A DNA stretch of 64,000 nucleotides from Bacillus sp. M6-12 (GTDB lineage Bacteria > Bacillota > Bacilli > Bacillales > DSM-1321). The notes under the pieces are model-generated. The model was not told the origin of the DNA, did no database searches, and was given only the letters and a program-made list of their open reading frames with translations. This document shows positions 47,951 to 55,896 of the stretch, in pieces (the first letter of the stretch is position 1; every line of letters begins with the position of its first letter). The stretch is taken from the NCBI RefSeq assembly GCF_002860285.1, contig NZ_PGVF01000014.1:388957-452956 (forward strand), read 5' to 3'. The translations under genes were made by a program, and so were the position numbers.

Positions 47951-49291
47951 ATGCAAAACCTCGAAAAAACGCATGCCTTACAGGAAGCAGATGAAAAATT
48001 TCTCTGGCACTCCATGAAAGGATCTGGACCCGGGCAGGCAAATACGGTTTTTACAAAAGGTCAAGGTGCCTGGATAACAGACAATGACGGTAATCGATAC
48101 CTTGATGGCATGTCCGGTTTGTGGTGTGTAAATGTTGGTTATGGCAGACAGGAACTTGCAGATGCAGCCTATAAACAGCTGCAGGAACTCGCATATGTAC
48201 CATTAACCCAAAGCCACATTCCTGCCATCAGGCTTGCGGAAAAATTAAACGAATGGCTTGGCGAAGAATATGTTATTTTCTTTTCAAACAGCGGTTCAGA
48301 AGCAAATGAAGCGGCCTTCAAAATCGCCCGTCAATACCACCAGCAAACCGGGGGACATAACCGCTATAAATTTATTTCAAGATACCGGGCTTATCATGGA
48401 AATACAATGGGAGCACTGGCCGCAACAGGCCAGGCTCAAAGAAAATATAAATATGAGCCTCTTGGCCAAGGATTTCTACATGTAGCCCCTCCGGATATTT
48501 ACCGGAATCCGGACGATTCAGCAACACTCGCATCAGCTGAAGAAATCGACCGAGTGATGACCTGGGAGATCAGTGATACAATCGCAGGTGTCATCATGGA
48601 ACCAATCATTACAGGCGGAGGAATTATTATGCCGCCTCAAGGCTACATGGCGCGAGTTAAGGAAATCTGTGAAAGCCATGGTGCCTTGCTGATTTGTGAT
48701 GAAGTTATCTGTGGATTTGGAAGAACAGGAAAACCATTTGGATTTATGAACTATGGTGTTAAACCTGATATTATTACAATGGCAAAAGGCATCACTAGCG
48801 CATACCTTCCATTATCGGCCACAGCGGTTAAACGGGAAATTTATAATGCATACGCAGGAGAAGATACGTATGACCGTTTCCGGCATGTTAATACCTTTGG
48901 CGGTAACCCAGCAGCTTGTGCGCTTGCTTTGAAAAACATGGAAATATATGAAAATGAAAATCTCATCGAACGCTCGAGAATACTGGGAGAAGCGCTTTTG
49001 GATGAGTTTCAGGAATTAAAAAATCATCCACTAGTAGGAGATGTTCGCGGAAAAGGACTTCTTGTAGGGATCGAATTAGTAAAAAATAAGCAGACAAAAG
49101 AACCTCTTGAAATTGAAAAAGTAAACAAGATGATTGCCCTTTGCAAGGAAAAAGGACTGATAATAGGAAAGAACGGCGATACTGTTGCAGGATATAATAA
49201 CATCCTTTCCCTGGCACCGCCGCTAAGCATAACCGATGAGGACTTTACATTCATTGTCCGGACAATCAAGGAAAGCTTTTTGAAAATGTAA
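47951..49291 (+). CDS. omega-amino acid--pyruvate aminotransferase (class III)
   Basis: PLP enzyme, 446 residues. Class III motifs are FSNSGSEANEAAFKIARQYH, YHGNTMGALAATGQAQ, LICDEVICGFGRTGKPFG and the PLP-lysine in ITMAKGITSAYLPLS. Beta-alanine or 3-aminoisobutyrate transamination is inferred from its place 32 bases after mmsA and from the locus. It links PydC product to MmsA substrate. ATG 47951 follows GGAGATGATG. Ends at a terminator. Confidence 0.9.
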   Translation: MQNLEKTHALQEADEKFLWHSMKGSGPGQANTVFTKGQGAWITDNDGNRYLDGMSGLWCVNVGYGRQELADAAYKQLQELAYVPLTQSHIPAIRLAEKLNEWLGEEYVIFFSNSGSEANEAAFKIARQYHQQTGGHNRYKFISRYRAYHGNTMGALAATGQAQRKYKYEPLGQGFLHVAPPDIYRNPDDSATLASAEEIDRVMTWEISDTIAGVIMEPIITGGGIIMPPQGYMARVKEICESHGALLICDEVICGFGRTGKPFGFMNYGVKPDIITMAKGITSAYLPLSATAVKREIYNAYAGEDTYDRFRHVNTFGGNPAACALALKNMEIYENENLIERSRILGEALLDEFQELKNHPLVGDVRGKGLLVGIELVKNKQTKEPLEIEKVNKMIALCKEKGLIIGKNGDTVAGYNNILSLAPPLSITDEDFTFIVRTIKESFLKM

Positions 49292-49303
49292 TAGAAAGCG
49301 ACT

Positions 49304-49332
49304 AAAAAGATGGGGGAAACCTCATCTTTTTT
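49304..49332 (+). terminator. mmsA-aminotransferase terminator
   Basis: AAAAAGATG-GGGGAAAC-CTCATCTTTTTT. Confidence 0.85.
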
Positions 49333-49372
49333 AATTACATAATTATTTGGATAAGAAATGGAAAAAAAGGTG

Positions 49373-49567
49373 TTGCGAACATCTGTTCCTTGTGGTAATA
49401 TTAATTTAAACAAATAAAGAAATTCGATTCTAGTCAAGGATCAAGTTAATATAGCATACGAAAAAAATCTATACAGCAGGTTGTATGTCGCGCCTAAAGG
49501 AAAGGTTGTAGCGGCAGCCTAGCTGGCATCCAGTTTGCCCTGACCGATAGCGGACAGGGTTTTCTAT
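49373..49567 (+). ncRNA. candidate small RNA bounded by promoter and terminator
   Basis: TTGCGA (49373-49378), 17 bases, TAATAT (49396-49401) forms a good promoter. About 150 bases later, CCCTG-CCG/CGG-CAGGG (around 49540-49560) followed by TTTTCTATTT forms an intrinsic terminator. The intervening 3' half (from about 49475) is much more GC-rich than its surroundings and has no convincing frame. It could be a small RNA or a leader cut off from its gene by the adjacent insertion at 49584. No known class is recognised. Confidence 0.4.
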
Positions 49568-49583
49568 TTAGGGTAAAGAAAAA

Positions 49584-50962
49584 GGCTCTATAATATTTGT
49601 TGGGGTTTACACACATTTCCGTTTGCATAAAAAAACACGCAAACTTCCATTTCTTATATACTTGAATTGACGAGAAACAAGTTAAGAATGGAGTTGCGTG
49701 CAAATGAATTTTACCATGAATATTCCTGGTTTAAAAGAGGCAGTCCTGACTAAAGTGGAACAAGTTGGTGAAGTGGTCCGGCTTTTTGTAGAAATGAAAC
49801 GGAAAGTGCACCGGTGTCCAAGCTGCCAGTCCAGAACCACCCGTGTTCATGATTACCGCCTTCAAAAGATCCATCACTTGAAATGGTTTGAGAGAAAGAC
49901 TCAGATATTTTATAAACGACGTCGCTATGCCTGTGATTGTGGAAAGCGATTTTCAGAAAAGAACCCAATCGTTCAGCGGTATCAGCGTACTTCCGTGGAA
50001 TGGAATCAGGCGATTGTGATACGAGCCATTAAAGGAAAAACCTTTAAGGAGACCGCTGAAAACTATGGTACATCTGCCACCACTATTGTCCGCCGTTTTG
50101 ACCGGGTGGCCCATCAGGAGATCCGATCCGTGGAACAGCTCCCATCCGTTATTGCCATAGATGAATATAAGGGGGACACCCGGGAGGGTAAATACCAGTT
50201 AATCATTGCCGATGGGATCACCAAAAAACCGTTGGATATTCTTCCTAATCGCTATAAGAATACTATTAAACAATACCTGCAGAAGCACGGCAACCAGGTT
50301 CAGGTGGTCATTATGGACATGAGTCAGGCATTTAAAGCAGCTGTTCAGAGTGCACTGGGTCGACCGGTCATCGTGGCGGATCGCTTTCACTTTTGTAGGT
50401 ATGTATACTGGGCGCTGGATGGTGTAAGAAGACGGGTACAAAAGGAATTTCATTCCTATGATCGCAAGAAGTGCAAACGGATGAAGTATGTATTTCATAA
50501 GGAACAGAATCAGCTAACGAATGATGAATGCTGGCATCTAGACCGGTATCTGGGGATGTCGGAGGAACTGAAAACAGCGTACGGACTAAAAGAAGCCTAT
50601 CGGGAATGGTTTTCAAGGGCTAAGGAAATGGGGTCTCAACAAATCGGATTGGTAAAAGAGGAACTTAAAACATTTTATAAATTGGTGGAGGCAGCAGGCA
50701 TTCCAGAAATGGGATCTGCGATAAAGACCTTTTAAAACTGGCAGACAGAAATTCTCAATAGCTTTGTTTATGGCTATTCTAATGGGTTTTTAGAGGGAAT
50801 TAACAATTCAACGAAAGTCCTCAAACGGAATGCCTTCGGCTTTAGAAGTTTTGAACGCTTTAGGGCTAAAATATTACTCTCACATCAGTATAAAGGAATT
50901 GGGATTCACATCGGATAAGGGTGACGACAAACAGTCATCACCCCAACATTTGACGGAGAACC
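49584..50962 (+). mobile_element. ISL3-family insertion sequence
   Basis: Left end GGCTCT...ATTTGTTGGGGT and the reverse complement of the right end, GGTTCT...AAATGTTGGGGT, form terminal inverted repeats. The element (1,379 bp) is flanked by a perfect 8-base direct repeat AAGAAAAA (49576-49583 and 50963-50970), the duplication size usual for ISL3. It carries one transposase gene interrupted by a stop codon. Confidence 0.92.
49704..50918 (+). pseudogene. tnp: ISL3-family transposase, interrupted by in-frame TAA
   Basis: N-terminal zinc finger (CPSCQSRTTRVHDYR...CDCGKRFSE), helix-turn-helix, and a DDE domain with Asp in VIAIDEYKG and in VIVADRFHF. TAA at 50733-50735 stops it after IKTF, but the same frame continues NWQTEILNSFVYGYSNGFLEGINNSTK..RNAFGFRSFERF to TAA at 50916-50918. 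The catalytic Glu (FLEGINN) lies after the premature stop, so the product should be inactive. ATG 49704 or GTG 49698 follow GGAG. Confidence 0.9.
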
Positions 50963-50994
50963 AAGAAAAAAAGTTACAACAATGAAGCAGCAGC

Positions 50995-51031
50995 AAAAAA
51001 AGGGCAAACTGTTTTATAAACAGATGCCCTT
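50995..51031 (-). terminator. histidine kinase terminator
   Basis: On the minus strand GGGCAtCTGTTTATAAAACAGTttGCCC is followed by a run of T. Confidence 0.85.
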
Positions 51032-51041
51032 TACTTTACTT

Positions 51042-52094
51042 TTAAGATTCAAGCAATTGTTTCCCTGTCTTTGTTTTGAGGGGTAAGACAATTTCAAAAA
51101 TGGTACCAATTTCCTGATGACTATTAACTTCGATGGTTCCTTGATGAATCTCGATAATACGCTTGCAAACCATAAGGCCTAAACCTGTTCCTTTTTCCTT
51201 AGTCGTATAAAATGGTTCAAATAATTTTTTTTGCCTTTCTTCTGAAATACCGCAGCCTCGATCTCGTATTTCTATTTTAAATTGGCTTTCATCCATCTTT
51301 GTGAGTGAAATATCAATGCTTAGTGATTCAGATGTGGCCTCTATCGCATTTTGTAAGATATTTATTAAAACCTGTTTAATCTGATTTGGATCACAAAAGG
51401 CTGTAATTTTATCGGAGAAAAATAAATTTACCATGATGCTTTTCAAGTTAGTCTGAGGTTCCATAAATTTGATTACATTCCGGACTAAAGCGTTGATATT
51501 GGTTTCCTTTATTTCCATTGTTTCTTTAGGCTTAGCGATAAACATAAATTCATTAACGATTTGATTAATTCGATCAAGTTCGTCCTCCATTATGAGAAGA
51601 TACTCATGTAGCGAAGGATCAGTGACTTGTTCTTTGATAATTTTTGTGAAGCCTGTTAAAGAAGTTAATGGATTACGAATTTCATGGGCAATTCCGGCAG
51701 CTAATTCACCGACAACAGACAATTTTTCCATTTCTCGAATCCTTTTTTCATTATTCTTTTCCGCTGTAATATCGATGGCTGTTCCATTCACTTCTACTAC
51801 TTCTGAATTAATTTTGATTGGAAACAAATTAGCGAGATAGTATGTATCTCCAATGTAACCTTCATAATTAACAGTTTCCCCATTCCAGGATTTTTCATAA
51901 AATCTTTCCTTTTGAAGTGCCTGATCTCGCGGGACAAAATCAAAAACAGTTTTCCCAATTACCATAGAAGGGGTCATTCCTAATTTCCTAAGTAAATCAC
52001 CCTCAATATATGTATGAATAAATTGATTGTCTTTCTTTATGAATTTAAAAACAAAACCATTTTGTCTGGGAACAAAATCACGATAATTAATCAT
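51042..52094 (-). CDS. PAS-domain sensor histidine kinase (sporulation-kinase-like)
   Basis: 350 residues. A PAS domain (about 10-110) precedes HisKA with MEKLSVVGELAAGIAHEIRNPLTSLTGFTKII (phospho-His) and the ATPase domain with N box ILQNAIEAT, G1 IRDRGCGIS, F box LFEPFYTTKEKGTGLGL. No membrane segment, so it is cytosolic like KinA and KinE, whose HisKA sequences it resembles. No response regulator gene is adjacent, as expected for phosphorelay kinases feeding Spo0F. ATG 52094 follows GGGGATGAG; a longer in-frame reading to 52202 has no site. Confidence 0.85.
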   Translation of the reverse strand: MINYRDFVPRQNGFVFKFIKKDNQFIHTYIEGDLLRKLGMTPSMVIGKTVFDFVPRDQALQKERFYEKSWNGETVNYEGYIGDTYYLANLFPIKINSEVVEVNGTAIDITAEKNNEKRIREMEKLSVVGELAAGIAHEIRNPLTSLTGFTKIIKEQVTDPSLHEYLLIMEDELDRINQIVNEFMFIAKPKETMEIKETNINALVRNVIKFMEPQTNLKSIMVNLFFSDKITAFCDPNQIKQVLINILQNAIEATSESLSIDISLTKMDESQFKIEIRDRGCGISEERQKKLFEPFYTTKEKGTGLGLMVCKRIIEIHQGTIEVNSHQEIGTIFEIVLPLKTKTGKQLLES

Positions 52095-52539
52095 TGGCAG
52101 CTCATCCCCTGTAGAGATATTGTTTATATTGATTCGTGATATCTTTCTATAATCCTTCCTAACTATGGAATGGAAGAATAAAAATAGTTTTTGTGCTGAC
52201 AATTAAGATAGGAACGCGCTTGTCTTATTTTTATGCTTATTTGGTTCTAAAAGTATGCAAATCTGTATAAGTGTGCAACAGGAGGAGAAAGAACCTTGAA
52301 AACCATCGGCCCGACTTGGGATTTGGAAGTCTGCAAACAATGTGAATTTTGTCCTAAGCTCAGCTCTCCCGCTACTATCAGGTTACGAGGTCCACTATAT
52401 CTTATATGGAGTTGAGGCAGTTTATATTTTAGGGGAAAATTAAAAAAACAGTTAAAGATGAACAGCAAGAATTATTAATGAATCCTAAAAACCGATCAGC
52501 CCATATTAACACTCTTATAATTTTTAAGAATGAGTTTTT
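52095..52539. other. spacer between kinase and small gene
   Basis: Apart from the short fragment at 52296 no gene is seen. It holds the kinase promoter, which I cannot place with confidence. Confidence 0.4.
52296..52415 (+). pseudogene. possible N-terminal fragment of an oligoendopeptidase-F-like gene
   Basis: TTG 52296 follows GGAGGAG. The first residues MKTIGPTWDLE match the usual start of M3-family oligoendopeptidases (K-T-x-G-x-T-W-D-L). The reading then diverges and stops at TGA 52413-52415. No further part of such a gene follows. The match is short. Confidence 0.3.
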
Positions 52540-52722
52540 TTAATTCAAAGACAAAAAATGTTTTTTCAGTTCTTCTTCAGTGACTATTATCTTTCCCTTT
52601 AATTCTTCAGATTGTAGAACAAACTCTTTTACTCCAATGAATTCGGAATAAGAAATAACAAAAAATTTAGTTCCTTTTTTGTAAAAATCTTTATAGTCTT
52701 TAATTAATTTGTACATCTTCAT
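52540..52722 (-). CDS. hypothetical 60-residue protein
   Basis: ATG 52722 follows GAGGTAAG. The product MKMYKLIKDYKDFYKKGTKFFVISYSEFIGVKEFVL... looks like a small beta-rich protein (SH3-like or YolD-like in size), but I cannot place it. A hydrophilic, Lys- and Glu-rich second half follows. There is no neighbour in the same direction within 300 bases. Confidence 0.6.
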   Translation of the reverse strand: MKMYKLIKDYKDFYKKGTKFFVISYSEFIGVKEFVLQSEELKGKIIVTEEELKKHFLSLN

Positions 52723-53065
52723 TTTCTTACCTCAATAGAGTATAAAATTTTTTAATTCAATTTACTCTTTTTCTTCCAGTGAGACAGGAATGAAATAGGA
52801 ATTGAGAGGTTAAAGGCTTTTTGAATCGGTATAAGTTTTATAAGGACAATAAAAGGGCTCCCGGCAAAATACAGATTGGGCCATTGAATTCAAATTTGAT
52901 AAATATAAAAATGACGGAGCATAAATTGATCTCAGTCTAAAGTGCGGAGTTTAATTTATGTTCCGCGACCGTCTTTTATAGTTATTTTTCAATTTATATT
53001 AATCGTTGATCTTTTTTTTGTTTTTTCATAACTGCGACCTTGCAGGAGTATCTAGAGAAAAAAGA
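52723..53065. other. intergenic, no gene seen
   Basis: AT-rich, with an imperfect repeat GACGGAGCATAAATTGAT / TTTATGTTCCGCGACCGTC near 52915-52975 that could form a hairpin. Nothing else is recognised. Confidence 0.4.
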
Positions 53066-53557
53066 TTAATTGAGAAAGGGTTTCTGCTTGAAGCCTTCTT
53101 CTTCTAAATAGCGTTTTGCTTCTGTTTCTGATCCAAAGCTCTCCTCCAGATTAAGACCGGAATACACATTCCACAAAAGATCTTCTTGGATGAGACTAAG
53201 CTGTTGCTGGTCAGAATTCAGCCAGACGGTTTCCTTTACTTCGGCTTCAGCTTCTTGCCCAGCCACCTCTTCATAAGGATCAATTGATAGATACCGGATA
53301 CTGTCCTTTATCATTTTTCGCAGCTTGTCCTCGGTAAATTCCCGAATATTTACATAGCCCTTTTCATTAGTCTGACTTTCCGGCAAATGCCCCGCAAACA
53401 CAAAACCATTGCCGTTTGGATGAAGGTGCTGAATAACTATCTTTTTCTCATGCATGCTTTCATCATAATGAAAATTCACACGTCCAAGTGATACGTCCCT
53501 CCGCTGCAATTCAGGGAAGGATTGAATAATCGCCAACTTTTCTTCAAATGTTAACAA
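53066..53557 (-). CDS. hypothetical 163-residue protein
   Basis: Starts MLTFEEKLAIIQSFPELQRRDVSLGRVNFHYDESMHEKKIVIQHLHPNGNGFVFAGHLP and ends in an acidic helical region with DLLWNVYSGLNLEESFGSETEAKRYLEEEGF. Soluble, without signal or membrane segments. It has the look of a conserved Bacillaceae protein, but I do not recognise the family. ATG 53557 follows GAGGCACAC. Confidence 0.75.
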   Translation of the reverse strand: MLTFEEKLAIIQSFPELQRRDVSLGRVNFHYDESMHEKKIVIQHLHPNGNGFVFAGHLPESQTNEKGYVNIREFTEDKLRKMIKDSIRYLSIDPYEEVAGQEAEAEVKETVWLNSDQQQLSLIQEDLLWNVYSGLNLEESFGSETEAKRYLEEEGFKQKPFLN

Positions 53558-53860
53558 GCTGTGTGCCTCATTTCTTCATAAAATGTTTGTTGATTATATC
53601 ATACCCGAAGATCAAGCTTAGTCACACTTATGAAAAATAATTCCTTAAGTGGATAGAAATTATTTTAAAATATTGCTTTTTTCATTTTTCTAAATGGCTT
53701 TTTTGCATAAAAATAACCCTCCTATAATTTATATAGTGGGCTAAGAGAGGCGGTGCTTCACGGTTCGTAAAAAGTCTATATCTGTTCTTCAATTATGACA
53801 AACAGACAATTTAGTACTTGTACTAATTCAACATGTATAGCAGAAATAAATAAACATTGT
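53558..53860. other. intergenic, no gene seen
   Basis: Spacer upstream of the gene at 53066 and downstream of tRNA-Sec. No hairpin with a T run is obvious for the tRNA. Confidence 0.4.
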
Positions 53861-53957
53861 TGGCGGGACCGTGTGGGAATCGAACCCACCAGAGACGACA
53901 CGCGCCTCTCAAGCAGTTTTGAAGACTGTGGAGCGCACCAGCTACCCTTCCGACCCC
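53861..53957 (-). tRNA. selC: tRNA-Sec (anticodon TCA)
   Basis: The 97-base minus-strand RNA starts GGGGTCGG and ends with an encoded CCA. It has the T arm GTGGG-TTCGATT-CCCAC, an 8-base span between T stem and discriminator G, the anticodon arm CAGT-CTTCAAA-ACTG with TCA at 53922-53920, and a long variable arm pairing AGAGGCG with CGTCTCT. The 8+5 acceptor/T-stem length, long variable arm and UCA anticodon are diagnostic of selenocysteine tRNA. It reads UGA with SelB, which is encoded 6 kb away. Confidence 0.96.
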
Positions 53958-54141
53958 GTGTTGAAAAGACCTTACTTATTATATATACTTTTTCGACAAA
54001 TATCAACATGGATAGCTGTTTTATGATTTGAAGTAACCTGAAGTCGTTTCTGTCTCAGCACAGTTTTTCTTGTAATTATATATGGCTCGTGGCTATAATA
54101 AATGATACATACTAGATTAATTGATTGTAGGGGTGAACAGG

Positions 54142-54573
54142 GTGCAGCAGCTTGAAGGCTGGTTTTTATGGTTTATCCTGTTTTGGATAGTAGTTTTGGT
54201 TGGATCTTTTGCGATTGGCGGCTTTTTCATGTTCCGAAAATTTCTAAAAAGAATGCCGAAAGAAGATGGAAAGTCAGACATGGATTGGGAAGAGCATTTT
54301 GTCGAACAGACACGCGAATTGTGGTCTCCTGATGAGAAGGTCTTGCTGGAAGATTTAGTCAGCCCGGTTCCTGAATTGTTCAGGGATGTGGCCAGACAAA
54401 AAATTGCAGGTAAAATTGGAGAGATTGCCGTAAAGGAAAAAGCTTCGCACATAACGGAAGACCACATTATCCGTGGGTATATTCTTGCAACTCCGAAGCG
54501 CGACCACAAATTTTTGCGAAAAAAGCTTTCGGAAAGAAAAGTGGATTTACAGCCATATAAACATTTATTTTAG
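54142..54573 (+). CDS. yneK: YneK, DUF2621 membrane protein
   Basis: 143 residues. A membrane helix (LEGWFLWFILFWIVVLVGSFAIGGFFMF) is followed by a cytosolic domain with MPKEDGKSDMDWEEHFVEQTRELW and VPELFRDVARQKIAGKIGEIAVKE, the DUF2621 pattern. GTG 54142 follows AGGGGTG; TTG 54121 is an alternative. In B. subtilis it follows yneJ (ccdC) directly; here a 34.5 kb block separates them. Function unknown. Confidence 0.85.
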   Translation: MQQLEGWFLWFILFWIVVLVGSFAIGGFFMFRKFLKRMPKEDGKSDMDWEEHFVEQTRELWSPDEKVLLEDLVSPVPELFRDVARQKIAGKIGEIAVKEKASHITEDHIIRGYILATPKRDHKFLRKKLSERKVDLQPYKHLF

Positions 54574-54750
54574 CAACTGGGACAAAACATAATGTTTTGT
54601 CTTTTTTGCATTTATACGTATGGTTAATTTTCTCACAATCTATATAAATTATGTACTAAAGGTAAAAAAGAACATTTGTTTCGTTTTTCGTTTTTAAGTT
54701 TTATTTTTTGCTATAATCAAACCATAGATGAATACGGATGGAGTGGAAAT

Positions 54751-55896
54751 ATGAAATTCATACATACGGCTGATTGGCATTTGGGGAAAATTGTCCATGG
54801 TGTACATATGACAGGCGACCAAAGGCATGTGTTGCAGCAATTTATAGAGGTAGTTGACGAAGAGAGGCCGGATGCAGTTGTTATTGCAGGGGACTTATAT
54901 GACCGTTCTGTGCCTCCGACTGAGGCTGTTGAACTGCTGGATGAGGTGCTGTATACCATTAATGTAGACATGAAGACGCCGATTGTTGCCATTTCAGGAA
55001 ATCATGATAGCGCAGAACGGCTTTCTTTTGGTTCTTCCTGGTATCGTCACAGCAATCTTCACATTCAGGGAAAGCTTCCCCAAAAATTTGAGCCCGTACG
55101 GTTAAATGGCGTCAATTTTTACCTGGTACCTTTTGCTGAGCCTGGAGTAGTCAGGTCTATGCTGGATGATGATTCAATCACTACCCATGATGACGCGATG
55201 AAGGCGATTGTTGGAAGAATAGAAGACATTCTTAATCCGAATGAGCCGAACGTTTTCGTGGGACATGCATTTGTTCTTGGCGGCAAAACAACTGATTCAG
55301 AACGGATTTTATCCGTCGGCGGTTCAGGATGTGTCGCTTGTGAGCTGTTTGATGCTTTTGATTATACGGCGCTGGGACATTTGCATAGTCCGGATGCATT
55401 AAAGCACGATAAAGCCAGCTATTCAGGTTCTTTAATGAAATATTCCTTTTCGGAAGCGAAACAAAAGAAATCCATTTCAATCGTTAATATGAAGCCAGAT
55501 GGCAGTTTTGAAACCAATTATCGATCCCTTGTTCCAAAGCAGGATATGCGTGAGGTTGAAGGCATGATGGAAGAGCTGCTTGATCCTGCTTTCTATCAAT
55601 CTCAAAGAACGGAAGACTATCTGAAAATTACCCTGCATGATGAAGGGTCAATCATCGATCCGATGAACAAGCTCCGAATGGTTTATCCGAATGTCCTGCA
55701 TTTGGAACGAAAGTGGGAAGCCGTGGACAGTAAGCGAAAACAAAGCTTCCAGACTGTAAAGGACGCTAAGAAAACCGAGCTGGACCTGTTTGAAACGTTT
55801 TACAGTGAAATGACTGAACGCCTGTTTGATGAGACGAAACGCCACGCGATTGCCTCTGTAATCGAGAGAGTGAAAAGGGAGGAGGCGCTGAAATGA
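54751..55896 (+). CDS. sbcD: DNA exonuclease subunit SbcD (Mre11-like)
   Basis: Metallophosphoesterase nuclease of the SbcCD complex that cuts hairpins and DNA ends, 381 residues. Metal motifs in order: HTADWHLGK, IAGDLYDRSVPP, AISGNHDSAERL, VGHAFVLGG and YTALGHLHSP. ATG 54751 follows GGAGTGG; an upstream in-frame start lacks a site. Overlaps sbcC by four bases (ATGA), so translation is coupled. Confidence 0.95.
   Translation: MKFIHTADWHLGKIVHGVHMTGDQRHVLQQFIEVVDEERPDAVVIAGDLYDRSVPPTEAVELLDEVLYTINVDMKTPIVAISGNHDSAERLSFGSSWYRHSNLHIQGKLPQKFEPVRLNGVNFYLVPFAEPGVVRSMLDDDSITTHDDAMKAIVGRIEDILNPNEPNVFVGHAFVLGGKTTDSERILSVGGSGCVACELFDAFDYTALGHLHSPDALKHDKASYSGSLMKYSFSEAKQKKSISIVNMKPDGSFETNYRSLVPKQDMREVEGMMEELLDPAFYQSQRTEDYLKITLHDEGSIIDPMNKLRMVYPNVLHLERKWEAVDSKRKQSFQTVKDAKKTELDLFETFYSEMTERLFDETKRHAIASVIERVKREEALK

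Noticed and set aside
52296..52460. Reading through TGA 52413 as another selenoprotein
   Set aside because: The sequence after the TGA has no family match, no CxxU-like or known Sec motif and no convincing hairpin; a decayed peptidase fragment explains the start better.
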